This document shows, one piece after another, positions 46,815 through 54,650 of a DNA stretch of 64,000 nucleotides. The stretch is from Sinohyriopsis cumingii (taxonomy: Eukaryota; Mollusca; Bivalvia; Unionida; Unionidae), in the NCBI GenBank assembly GCA_028554795.2, contig CM068824.1, forward strand, positions 158,608,289 through 158,672,288. Direction: 5' to 3'. The number at the start of each line of letters is the position of its first letter. Position 1 is the stretch's first letter. Made by a program: the position numbers and the translations under genes. The notes below the pieces were generated by a model. It was not told the origin of the DNA. It ran no database searches and saw only the letters and a program-made list of their open reading frames with translations.

Positions 46815-48128
46815 ATGATGCACCGAGAATCTTGCGCTTGTTCCAAGACGGAACTGGATCTGTTTGCCATGCCCCCCACGATGATGACGATGCAAGAATC
46901 CCAGTGGGTGGAATTTCACCCCGTCTCCTCACTGACCGATTCCGCTCCCATCGAGTTTGAAATCAAAGGACAGCCCGAAGATTACATCGATCTGAATAGC
47001 AGTTACTTGTACCTGAAAGTCAAAATTCTAGATAAGACTGGAGGTGCTATAGACGATGAAGCAGTAGCTCCCGTCAACAATTTCATGCATTCCTTGTTCA
47101 GTGGAGTGGACTTGTACTTGAATAACAAACTGGTCAGTAGCAGCATGGATACTTACCCTTATCGTGCCTACCTGGAAAATCTCTTGACGTACGGAATAGA
47201 TGCCAAGAACACTCATCTCAATGCCTGTGTGGTATGGGAAGCTGACGAACCTACCAAGTTTGAAATATTGGAAACTGATGAAAAGAAAGACAACAATGAT
47301 GGATTTGTAGAACGAAGAAAGAGAATCACGGGAGCCGACACAAGTTTAGAACTGATGGATCGTTTGCATTTGGACATGTGGTTGCAAGAAAAGTATTTGC
47401 TGAACGGGGTGGATGTCCGCCTGAGACTGAATCGTAGCAGTGCCGCTTTCCATTTGATGGCTGATAGTGACGGTTACAAAACCAAAATCCTAGAAGCCAG
47501 ACTCTACGTACGCCGTGTGGAAGTGTTACCTAAAGTGGGAAACGACATCAGTCAGACGTTGAGTAGAACGACCGCCAAGTATCCCATACGACGCGTGGAA
47601 GTGAAAACCTTCACCATTCCCAAGGGACAGCGATCCATGATCGAAGATCATCTGTTCCAAGGACAGTTACCCAAACGTTTGATCGTTGGTATCGTCGAGA
47701 ATACAGCCTTCAACGGAGCTGCCGAAAAAAATCCTTTCTACTTTCAACACTTTGGCGTGTCCAAAATCGAAGTCAGTCGCGATGGCAAGACCTTGTGTAC
47801 CCGACCTTTCGAACCTGACTTTACCAAGAAGAATTACTTGAGATCGTACTTGTCCCTGTACGAAGCCACCGGACAGTTAGGAACCAATACCAGTCACGGT
47901 ATTACGTACGAGGATTATGCAGGAGGCTACGCTTTGTGGGCTTTCGATATCACTCCAGACCAAGGCAGCGACGAGGGACATTTCCACCCTATAAAATCTG
48001 GCCAGATTCGTGTGGAAATTCAGTTTAAAGACCGAGACCCTGATGAAACGGTGAACGTCATCCTGTATGCAGAATTCGATAATACCATAGAAATCAACAG
48101 TTTGAGAGAAGTCATCCTAGATTACTAG
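46815..48128 (+). CDS. Double-jelly-roll major capsid protein of element C
   Basis: 437 residues, intact. The N-terminus (ESCACSKTELDLF), QWVEFHPVSSLTD, DYIDLNSSYLYLKVKI, NFMHSLFSGVDLYLNNKLV and YPYRAYLENLLTYG are signature blocks of the classical animal Polinton capsid protein. Very little of this is shared with the capsid proteins of A and B, so C belongs to a distinct lineage. The 3' region carries two AATAAA signals inside a duplicated block. Confidence 0.92.
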   Translation: MMHRESCACSKTELDLFAMPPTMMTMQESQWVEFHPVSSLTDSAPIEFEIKGQPEDYIDLNSSYLYLKVKILDKTGGAIDDEAVAPVNNFMHSLFSGVDLYLNNKLVSSSMDTYPYRAYLENLLTYGIDAKNTHLNACVVWEADEPTKFEILETDEKKDNNDGFVERRKRITGADTSLELMDRLHLDMWLQEKYLLNGVDVRLRLNRSSAAFHLMADSDGYKTKILEARLYVRRVEVLPKVGNDISQTLSRTTAKYPIRRVEVKTFTIPKGQRSMIEDHLFQGQLPKRLIVGIVENTAFNGAAEKNPFYFQHFGVSKIEVSRDGKTLCTRPFEPDFTKKNYLRSYLSLYEATGQLGTNTSHGITYEDYAGGYALWAFDITPDQGSDEGHFHPIKSGQIRVEIQFKDRDPDETVNVILYAEFDNTIEINSLREVILDY

Positions 48129-48187
48129 AAACCATGGAAGACTGTTATCCCTCTTTACCTAGTGGAGAAACTTTTAGTGTTGCATTG

Positions 48188-48359
48188 TTGTTAAAAAATG
48201 TTAGAGTTGTTGTTTAGTGTTAAGTGATTTTTGAATAAAAAATGTTGTGTTTTGAAAAAATTGTTTGATGTTATATTGTTGGATTATTGTTAAAAATGTT
48301 AGAGTTGTTGTTTAGTGTTAAATGATTTTTGAATAAAAATTGTTGTGTTTTGAAAAAAA
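48188..48359 (+). repeat. Tandem duplication (about 73 bp, spaced) with two poly(A) signals
   Basis: The blocks 48188-48260 and 48287-48359 are nearly identical and each contains AATAAA (48234-48239 and 48332-48337). They lie downstream of the major capsid gene and probably supply its polyadenylation site. Confidence 0.8.
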
Positions 48360-48464
48360 TGCCTTTGTCTTTTGTTTAGCTATAAGAATGTTGGATTGAT
48401 GCTCTTTCATTTCTTACTATCCCTCTCATGACACTCACTAAACGTTGCGACTCAAAAACCGTGT

Positions 48465-48494
48465 GGGGGATGTTTTCCTTCACGTCCGCGCTTT
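48465..48494 (+). promoter_or_regulatory. Conserved 30-bp upstream element, copy 1
   Basis: Identical over 30 bases to 49321-49350. It starts GGGGGATG, contains TTCCTTCACGTCCGCGC and lies about 62 bases before the ATG of the 48557 gene. No clear TATA box follows in this copy. Confidence 0.8.
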
Positions 48495-48556
48495 AACTTT
48501 AAGAACCGGGTTGTTTCCAGTCTAACCATCCATTGTCGACTCATCCTCCTAAGAAG

Positions 48557-48916
48557 ATGTGCTCCAAACTAGCTAAACTCAACGAAGCCTACGTGAATTT
48601 GCATAGGGTCAGACACAGTCTGATACCGAAGCCAGAAGAAATTGAGAATGTGAGAATGTTAAAAATCACTGAAGACCTGATAGAAGAGCTCTTCAGAGAA
48701 GAAATGAACAGGGAAAAAGAAGAATGGACAGAGAAGTACAGACTACAGAGACAGCAGCAACAACAACAACAAGAGCAGCAGCAGCAGCAACCTGAACCTG
48801 ACAGAGGCTTTGTCGATTGCCGTATCGACACCAAAGAGTTCTTCTTTTCTTTCCGAAGAAGCAGACCTATCGCCAGAAAGTCAATCCTCAGAGGACATCG
48901 CATTCTTAGAAACTAA
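48557..48916 (+). CDS. Gln-rich accessory protein of element C, paralogue 1
   Basis: 119 residues from the ATG at 48557. The helical N-terminus (KLAKLNEAYVNLHRVRHSL) resembles that of the 49412 protein (RLSKLLELHVHLEYARRLL), so the two genes look like tandem duplicates. A Glu/Lys-rich helix and a polyglutamine run (about residues 70-84) follow, then a short Arg-rich tail. I recognise no domain. A histone-type stem-loop lies 29 bases after the stop, and the upstream 30-bp element is shared with its paralogue. Confidence 0.7.
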   Translation: MCSKLAKLNEAYVNLHRVRHSLIPKPEEIENVRMLKITEDLIEELFREEMNREKEEWTEKYRLQRQQQQQQQEQQQQQPEPDRGFVDCRIDTKEFFFSFRRSRPIARKSILRGHRILRN

Positions 48917-48945
48917 AAAAAGAATGCCATAGCAAACAAAAAAAC

Positions 48946-48961
48946 AGCCCTTTTCAGGGCT
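48946..48961 (+). terminator. Histone-type 3' stem-loop for the 48557 gene
   Basis: AGCCCT-TTTC-AGGGCT, a perfect 6-bp stem and TTTC loop with A-rich 5' flank and ACCCC 3' flank. A purine-rich CAAAAGAAATAAC follows. The first base pair is A-T where the histone consensus has G-C. Confidence 0.85.
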
Positions 48962-49411
48962 ACCCCAATACTCTACAAAAGAAATAACGATCGATTTGCC
49001 AATGTGTGTAGGTAGAGTAGTGTGAAAATAAACACTAACTCTTTTTTAAAAAATGTGAGCGTATGTGTTTGTGTGTTAGTAAGTGCTTAAGTAAGTTGGT
49101 ATGAATAGTAGATTAAAATCATGTTTTTTTGGTGTTTGAGGTGTATATTTGGAGTTAGATTGGATTGCTTTGCGTATGTGGATAGTCTAATGAAGTGATT
49201 TATAAAAAATTTTAATATAGTGATGGGTAGCATAAAAAAAGTGAATGAGTGTTTCTTTTAGGTCCGCGCGTTGTTGTTTTTGGTCATGATGTAGGTAACA
49301 TTAATTTTATGTTTTTTTTAGGGGGATGTTTTCCTTCACGTCCGCGCTTTCACTATAAATTGAAACTCGCTGGGCAGTCTAGCTACCCTTGTTGATTGAT
49401 CAACACCAAAA
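48962..49411. other. Intergenic region between the two duplicated accessory genes
   Basis: No gene. The block after the stem-loop (ATTTGCCAATGTG and GTAGAGTAGTGTGAA, about 49000-49030) recurs after the next stem-loop at about 49870-49900. The 3' end carries the second 30-bp upstream element and a TATA box. Confidence 0.65.
49321..49360 (+). promoter_or_regulatory. Conserved 30-bp upstream element, copy 2, with TATA box
   Basis: Bases 49321-49350 repeat 48465-48494 exactly. TATAAAT at 49354-49360 lies 52 bases before the ATG at 49412. A partial third copy of the core (TCCGCGCGTTG) lies near 49262. Confidence 0.8.
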
Positions 49412-49792
49412 ATGAACACGAGACTGTCTAAACTGTTGGAACTTCATGTGCATCTGGAATATGCCAGGCGCCTGTTGAATGAACTGGCCGCGGAAGCCAT
49501 TGTGGAGGAGGGAAGGATAAGAGAGGAGGAGGAAAGAAGAAAAAAAGAAGAGGAGGAGAGAAGATATAAAGAAGAAGAGGAAAGAAGATACAAAGAGGAG
49601 GAGAGAAGAAACAAAGAAGAGGAGGAGGAGAAGGAAAAGAAGAGAAGAAGAATAAATTTCAGAATCCCAGAGAGCGAAAATTGGGATTCTGAAGCGACAT
49701 ATCCTGCCTCTGCTCTCTCCCCCAAAAAAGTAAAAAGTAACTGGGGGATAAGATGTGTATGTGGCGCCAGGCCTGGAAGGTGCCACCATTAA
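49412..49792 (+). CDS. Glu/Arg/Lys-rich coiled-coil accessory protein of element C, paralogue 2
   Basis: 126 residues. A helical N-terminus like that of the 48557 protein is followed by a long charged helix with repeats of EEEERRYK (about 35-80) and a C-terminal segment with an SP site and a small Cys/His cluster (CVCGARPGRCHH). I recognise no domain. It has a TATA box, the shared 30-bp upstream element, and a histone-type stem-loop 29 bases after the stop, which together support a real gene despite low complexity. Confidence 0.7.
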   Translation: MNTRLSKLLELHVHLEYARRLLNELAAEAIVEEGRIREEEERRKKEEEERRYKEEEERRYKEEERRNKEEEEEKEKKRRRINFRIPESENWDSEATYPASALSPKKVKSNWGIRCVCGARPGRCHH

Positions 49793-49820
49793 CCAGGTGT
49801 CCATGAAGTTCCAAAAAAAC

Positions 49821-49836
49821 AGCCCTTTTCAGGGCT
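49821..49836 (+). terminator. Histone-type 3' stem-loop for the 49412 gene
   Basis: AGCCCT-TTTC-AGGGCT with ACCCA downstream, an A-run upstream and a purine-rich AGAAAAGAAATAACC after it. Almost identical to the stem-loop at 48946-48961. Confidence 0.88.
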
Positions 49837-50033
49837 ACCCAATACTCTAGAAAAGAAATAACCATCAATTTGCCAATGTGTAGGTAGAGTAGTGTGAATA
49901 TAAACACTAACTCTTTTTTAAGATAGTGTGAGGGTATGTGTTTGTGTGTTTGTGTTTGTGTGTTTGTGTTTGTACCCGCTCACGTACGATTGTGTGGATA
50001 GTAGATTATGGATTTGTTTATTGTTTCTTAGCG

Positions 50034-50150
50034 AGCAGCAGGGAAGTTCTACAGACCAGTGGTTCCAGACCAAATAAGCCTTCCTACGAGAACATTTCCC
50101 GTAGAAGCCTCGGATTTCAAAAATAAGCCTTCCCACGAAAATTAATTTGC
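50034..50150 (+). repeat. Element B left terminal repeat (homologous to the ends of A)
   Basis: The first 15 bases are AGCAGCAGGGAAGTT, and CAGACCAAATAA, CCTTCCTACG and GTAGAAGCCT blocks follow as in element A. Similarity fades after about 115 bases, so the terminal repeat has diverged inwards. A 12-base G-run lies at 50213-50224. Confidence 0.8.
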
Positions 50151-50317
50151 GTAAATTCGTCACCGATTGCAATTTTTGTATGCAAAAATCATTGATTTTG
50201 GACAGCAATTTTAGGGGGGGGGGGGTAGGAGAAATTTATTCCATCGATGAAGTTTGCGAAGATTTGGCTGCCGATCCTAATTTTACCTCGCATTAAAACA
50301 ATATAGTTGAAAATAAT

Positions 50318-51727
50318 ATGAGTCGGAAAGCTAGTAGAGTTGGAGAGCCTCATTCTGCCAGATTAGCGCGAGAAGAATTAGCGGCAGTAAGGAAACTTAT
50401 CCCGGCAAAACAATTATTTAAGAAAAAAGTTCGTGATTACGAAGACTCGCAATATGGAATTACTGAGATATCGTCAAAGTTGTTGAGTCCAGTCACTGGA
50501 GCAATCGAGCAAGTCGCATACGGCGACAAAAAGGAAGATAAGGAACTTAGGAAGCGCGGTCTTATTCCTATGACGAGAGATATCGAGCAACACACTCGAG
50601 TGGTTCCGGATAGATTGGACCAAATTCGTCAAGAACAAGTACAAACGCGTCAAGAACAAGCACAAACACAAGCGCTGCAAGAACAATTATATAAAACACA
50701 AGCAGAATTGAGGATGGGGCAAATTCTGGAAGAATTAGATGAAGATCAAAAATTACGGCAAGAACAAGCGCAAGAAGAAGAACAAGCGCAAGAAGAACAA
50801 GCGCAAGAGGAAGAAGAAGAAGAAAAGGAAGAAAGGGAGGAGGGTATTCAAGATAAAGAACCTCGGGACATAATAAAAGAAAAATTTACCGAGAGTGGTT
50901 GGAAAACAATGTATAATCAAATTGAAAAATTTGATAAAAATATTGAATTATTTGCTATTTTTGCTGAAGATCCCTTTGACAATAGAAAGGCTTTTTTAAC
51001 GGAAGACGGATTGAAAAAAATTAAATCGCGGGATGTTTGGTATAATAACTTATTTCGAGCTAAATTTAATTTGCCTGAGGTGAGAAAAACTAGTGCTCTT
51101 TATAGTAATTTTCTGGAGGTCGCAAATGCAAGGAAGGAGGAAAAAAAAACTTCGGATAAATCACGAACAATAACTCAACAAGAGAAAGAAACTGCGAAGT
51201 CCGACTATGAAAAACTTCATCATGTTATTGGAGTACATTTTACCCGTGATGCGCATGAACAAATCGCAAGGGGAGAAAATTTAGTAGATATTGCCGCGGA
51301 TTATGATGATAGGGATAAATATTTATACCTAAATGTTCGTGGAAAACCTCTTGAAAAAAACAAATATATCGAGTGGATATATTTTGCTAGTAAAAAACCT
51401 CCTTACAGATATGATGCTGAATATCGTGAATTTGTGGAAAAAGTAAAACAAAAAGAAAAAGAAAAAGAAGAAGAGGAGGACGTGTTATTGGAGTGGTTTA
51501 GCGAGCCATCAACACCAGAACCAAAGACAGGTAGCGGATATACCATTTGCCCTGATAGTGTTGTCAACGATGTATCTCGCCTCGAGATATTAATCGGAGG
51601 AAAACGAGCTGGAAATAACTCCCGTGAAATAATCAACGAGGCCTCAGATATTTGTCAGCGATTATTCCGTGGTGGCGTCATTAATTCTCACATTTACAAG
51701 GAACTTGTCGATGAGCTCATCGATTAA
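50318..51727 (+). CDS. Conserved large protein of unknown function, first gene (copy B)
   Basis: 469 residues, homologous to the 441-residue protein of copy A at both ends. The middle holds a longer Gln/Glu-rich region (about 105-185, with QEEEQAQEE repeats) and is variable between copies. No domain is recognised. It is the first gene inside the terminal repeat and heads a run of eight genes on the plus strand. The ATG is preceded by TTGAAAATAAT, shared with copy A. Confidence 0.72.
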   Translation: MSRKASRVGEPHSARLAREELAAVRKLIPAKQLFKKKVRDYEDSQYGITEISSKLLSPVTGAIEQVAYGDKKEDKELRKRGLIPMTRDIEQHTRVVPDRLDQIRQEQVQTRQEQAQTQALQEQLYKTQAELRMGQILEELDEDQKLRQEQAQEEEQAQEEQAQEEEEEEKEEREEGIQDKEPRDIIKEKFTESGWKTMYNQIEKFDKNIELFAIFAEDPFDNRKAFLTEDGLKKIKSRDVWYNNLFRAKFNLPEVRKTSALYSNFLEVANARKEEKKTSDKSRTITQQEKETAKSDYEKLHHVIGVHFTRDAHEQIARGENLVDIAADYDDRDKYLYLNVRGKPLEKNKYIEWIYFASKKPPYRYDAEYREFVEKVKQKEKEKEEEEDVLLEWFSEPSTPEPKTGSGYTICPDSVVNDVSRLEILIGGKRAGNNSREIINEASDICQRLFRGGVINSHIYKELVDELID

Positions 51728-51747
51728 AACAACACAATTGAAATAAT

Positions 51748-52317
51748 ATGATTGTTCACAAATATCAGCGCAGACCCAGACAGGTCCGCGTAGTAAACTC
51801 TAGATTGCCCGTATATAGATATATACACGGTAATGGATTCGGTGATATTATTGGAAGTCTTTTTACGCGAATAATACCTAAAATTGGACCCATGATCAAA
51901 CAGCTCGGGTTAAAAGCAATAGGAAAGATCGGCGAGACTGCCGTTTCTGGTATCGGTAATTTGGCCAGTAAAGGCTTCAATGTTGTCAAAAATAAAATAT
52001 TAAATTTAATGCGCAAAAAACAACCCGTCAAATTGCCTATCACCAGAGAAATGCCACCCGAAATCAGCAAAGTCATAAATGACGCGGCAAATAAAAAAAT
52101 AAACGATCTAGCGCAGGAAGTTGCTAAGACAAATATAGCGCAGGAAGTTGCTAAGACAAATCTAGCACAGGAAGTTGCTAACACAAATCTAGCAAAGGAA
52201 ATTGCTAACATAAATCTAGCAAAGGAAATTGCTAAGACAAATCTAGCAAAGGAAGTTGCTAAGACAAATCTAGCAAATACAAGCTTCATTTCAGGCAGCG
52301 GTCTTCGTTTTAGATGA
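51748..52317 (+). CDS. pVI-like membrane-active minor capsid protein (copy B)
   Basis: 189 residues, intact. A basic head (HKYQRRPRQVR) is followed by an YIHGNGFGDIIGSL segment, then an amphipathic Ile/Gly/Ala-rich region (about 30-80). The C-terminal third consists of tandem 10-11-residue units of the type AQEVAKTNL (about seven), ending GSGLRFR. The repeat tail is not seen in adenovirus VI. It overlaps nothing and lies 15 bases before the capsid gene. Confidence 0.78.
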   Translation: MIVHKYQRRPRQVRVVNSRLPVYRYIHGNGFGDIIGSLFTRIIPKIGPMIKQLGLKAIGKIGETAVSGIGNLASKGFNVVKNKILNLMRKKQPVKLPITREMPPEISKVINDAANKKINDLAQEVAKTNIAQEVAKTNLAQEVANTNLAKEIANINLAKEIAKTNLAKEVAKTNLANTSFISGSGLRFR

Positions 52318-52332
52318 TATTCTTAATAATAA

Positions 52333-53718
52333 ATGTTCGCACAAGTGTCAAATGAAGTGTTTGACATGGACGAGCCTGTAGGCAGGGATACATCCGTGCG
52401 AGATTTCCAGTATTTCTCGTACGATGCAGTTGACCCAAATACAAATAATCGCTTGGAAATTCAAGTCCACGATACAACAAGATATTTTCTTCCATCTGAG
52501 GCATATATCGAGGTTGTTGGGAGTATTATTAAAAACGATAATACCAACTATGGAGCAAATTTCAAAGTCGGATTTGTCAATAACGGCATTATGGCATTAT
52601 TCAAGAGCGCCACTTACATGATCGACGGAAGAGAAATCGAATCAATTACGGACAACGTTGATATAGCAACGACGATTATAGGCCTAGCGAGATACTCGGA
52701 TGATTTTACCAGGTCAGCCGGTCCTAGTATGATGTTCGCCAAGGATAATTCTAATCACGCTGATCATGTCCAGTATACCATCAGACAACCGAAAAAAAAT
52801 ACTAACGCCGCCGAAAATGCTGACGTCGAAAGCATGATAATTAATACCAATGACAATTACAACCTTGGATTTGCCACGCGAAGAGCTATGTTGACTGGGG
52901 TTGAACGAAGATTTTCCTGTGCAATTCCACTATCTCATATTTTTGGATTTTGCAGGCATTTCAGAAAAGTTATTTATGGAGCAAAACACACGATAACTTT
53001 CGTTCGAGACGCTGCTGGTAGTGACAAAGCCATCTGGCGAGAAGCAGGCGCGGGTGCAGGTGATGCAGGCAAGGTAATCCTAAACAAATTTACCTTGTGG
53101 ATGCCAGCGATAGTTCCATCGATGCTCGAGGAAGAAAAATTATTATCATTCATGAATCAAGGCGGAAAATCCGTCATGTCCTGGTTGACAACGATGACCG
53201 ACTCCTGCGATGTTAATATTAACGGAATATTTACCTGGAGAATTGCGTCACAACAAGGCGCTTCGGCACCTAGGCACATCTTTGTTGCTCTTCAAGCCGC
53301 AAATAGATACGATCAAGAACACAGTCATATGATATTCGATCAATTCGCGGCAACAAACGTTTCACTGAGAATAAACGGCCAGCAAGAGCCATCCGAGGAA
53401 ATAGCCATCGATTTTGAAAATTTTTCGACGGCCCGCGCGTATCATCGATTGTTAAGTTTCATGGGTCGCGATCAAAATATCGATACCGGATTGCAAATAT
53501 CACAGTTGGATTTTAATACTCGCTATCCCATCTATTACTTTTCCTTGGAGCATCTCGATTTGGTAAAACAATCCGTTGTTGATATTCATTTCAAAGCCAG
53601 AATTAACACAGCCGGAGCAGCAAGAGCCATCGCGGTAATTCTCAGCGATAGAACAATGATCTTGGAAGGCATCAGCGGCAGAATGAGAGTCATCGATGCT
53701 CCTGTCGAGAATATGTGA
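52333..53718 (+). CDS. Double-jelly-roll major capsid protein (copy B)
   Basis: 461 residues, the same length as copy A and largely identical apart from a variable surface-like stretch around residues 150-180. Conserved blocks are FLPSEAYIEV, ALFKSATYMIDGREIES, FGFCRHFRKVIYGAKHT and KFTLWMPAIVPS. The uninterrupted frame and mostly conservative differences from A point to past purifying selection on this protein. Confidence 0.86.
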   Translation: MFAQVSNEVFDMDEPVGRDTSVRDFQYFSYDAVDPNTNNRLEIQVHDTTRYFLPSEAYIEVVGSIIKNDNTNYGANFKVGFVNNGIMALFKSATYMIDGREIESITDNVDIATTIIGLARYSDDFTRSAGPSMMFAKDNSNHADHVQYTIRQPKKNTNAAENADVESMIINTNDNYNLGFATRRAMLTGVERRFSCAIPLSHIFGFCRHFRKVIYGAKHTITFVRDAAGSDKAIWREAGAGAGDAGKVILNKFTLWMPAIVPSMLEEEKLLSFMNQGGKSVMSWLTTMTDSCDVNINGIFTWRIASQQGASAPRHIFVALQAANRYDQEHSHMIFDQFAATNVSLRINGQQEPSEEIAIDFENFSTARAYHRLLSFMGRDQNIDTGLQISQLDFNTRYPIYYFSLEHLDLVKQSVVDIHFKARINTAGAARAIAVILSDRTMILEGISGRMRVIDAPVENM

Positions 53719-53751
53719 TAAATTCCAAATTTAGACTAAGCGATTATTAAT

Positions 53752-54258
53752 ATGCCATACGAACACGTCAGCGTAACTCTGACCCCGGGTCAGATGAAAA
53801 AACTCCAAACAGCGATATCAAAGCGATGCGGTATGAAATTAACACTGAAAAACGATCAGATTCACGGTGGGCCTAACAAACTGTCGCTAACTAGAGGTCT
53901 ACGTGAACGATTTACCAAGGCCAAATCAGCAAATTCTGGCGTTCATGTGAGCCTTTCCATAGGCGCCATCAGAGACATGGTCAAAACGGGCGGATTTCTT
54001 CCTTTTCTTCCCCTGATAAAAATGGCCCTTCCGATTATTGGAAAGACATTAGGATTAGGCGCGCTAACAGGCATAGGTTCCAAATTAGGAGAAAAAGTGG
54101 TGGGAGGACGATACGGTAAAAAAAAGGGAGGATTATTTCCCGCCTTCTCTCCCCTAATCGCGAAAATGTTGCAAAAACAACAAAAAGGATCCGGCCTTTA
54201 TCTAAGACGCCCCCCATACGGATCCGGCCTAAGATTAGCACGGCCTATTCAAATTTAG
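53752..54258 (+). CDS. pX-like core/minor capsid peptide (copy B)
   Basis: 168 residues, intact. It has two LT-x-GQ type repeats (VSVTLTPGQMKKLQ and LSLTRGLRERFTKA), a hydrophobic Gly/Leu-rich centre (about 85-120) and a basic GSGL-rich tail. At 54118-54126 the codons for Lys-Lys-Lys form an A8G run. From this point the -1 frame is open through the rest of this gene and into the protease, without any start codon. Confidence 0.78.
   Translation: MPYEHVSVTLTPGQMKKLQTAISKRCGMKLTLKNDQIHGGPNKLSLTRGLRERFTKAKSANSGVHVSLSIGAIRDMVKTGGFLPFLPLIKMALPIIGKTLGLGALTGIGSKLGEKVVGGRYGKKKGGLFPAFSPLIAKMLQKQQKGSGLYLRRPPYGSGLRLARPIQI
54118..54126 (+). promoter_or_regulatory. Candidate -1 frameshift slippery site before the protease frame (copy B)
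   Basis: The pX-like frame reads GGT AAA AAA AAG, containing an A-AAA-AAG heptamer. The stop that closes the -1 frame upstream (TAA, 54117-54119) overlaps the run itself, so the -1 frame opens exactly here and runs uninterrupted to the protease stop at 54650. Copy A has the identical run at 29041-29033 with the same property. Confidence 0.5.
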
Positions 54259-54311
54259 ATTTACTTAGCGAAGCAAAGAAAAAAAAAAAAAAATTTTTCA
54301 GAGGCGTATTT

Positions 54312-54650
54312 ATGCGAGATCAACTACCAGAAAAACCAAACCCTACCGAGACAGGAATAATTAATCTCGATAAAAATACCGGCCCTGGAACACACTGGGT
54401 TGCCTACGCGATTAATCCTCGTGAAGTTATTTACTTTGATTCGTATGGATTAGCACCGCCAAATGAATTTATCAAATACGTGTCAAAACTAAATCTTCCG
54501 GTTTGGTATTCGACTCTTCCAACACAAACATTAGCGGATCCACCAATATGCGGCCCTGAATCAATTAATGTTCTTGACGCAATTTCAAAATCATCCGGTC
54601 CGTATCACAAAATTGTATTTGAATACGCCGTAGATAAATATCATGGTTGA
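54312..54650 (+). CDS. Adenain-like cysteine protease (copy B)
   Basis: 112 residues from the first ATG. The catalytic set is H28 (GTHWV), D43 (YFDSYG), Q72 and C80 (PPICGPES), as in adenovirus protease and Polinton relatives, which mature capsid precursors. The domain is short at the N-terminus. Upstream, in the same frame, lie NLDLLSEAK and FFRGVF, which match the missing first helix and strand, yet no start codon exists in that frame back to 54120. Expression by -1 frameshift from the pX-like gene or by splicing (TTTTTCAG ends at 54301) is possible. The stop overlaps the fibre ATG. Confidence 0.88.
   Translation: MRDQLPEKPNPTETGIINLDKNTGPGTHWVAYAINPREVIYFDSYGLAPPNEFIKYVSKLNLPVWYSTLPTQTLADPPICGPESINVLDAISKSSGPYHKIVFEYAVDKYHG

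Larger units (their letters stand above)
34500..50033. mobile_element. Element C: classical Polinton/Maverick with chromodomain integrase (partial)
   Basis: A second Polinton lineage, more GC-rich than A and B. It encodes protein-primed PolB, packaging ATPase, chromodomain integrase, penton, major capsid, pVI-like and pX-like proteins and small accessory genes. I could not find terminal inverted repeats, so both boundaries are approximate. The right side is interrupted by element B at 50034, and the duplicated accessory-gene unit there seems cut, so more of C should lie beyond B. No adenain-like protease gene was seen in the visible part. Confidence 0.85.

Noticed and set aside
54291-54301. 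TTTTTCAG before the protease as a certain splice acceptor
   Set aside because: The motif is conserved in A and B, but the sequence before it still encodes conserved protease residues in frame, which fits an overlapping frame better than an intron. I kept it only as an alternative.
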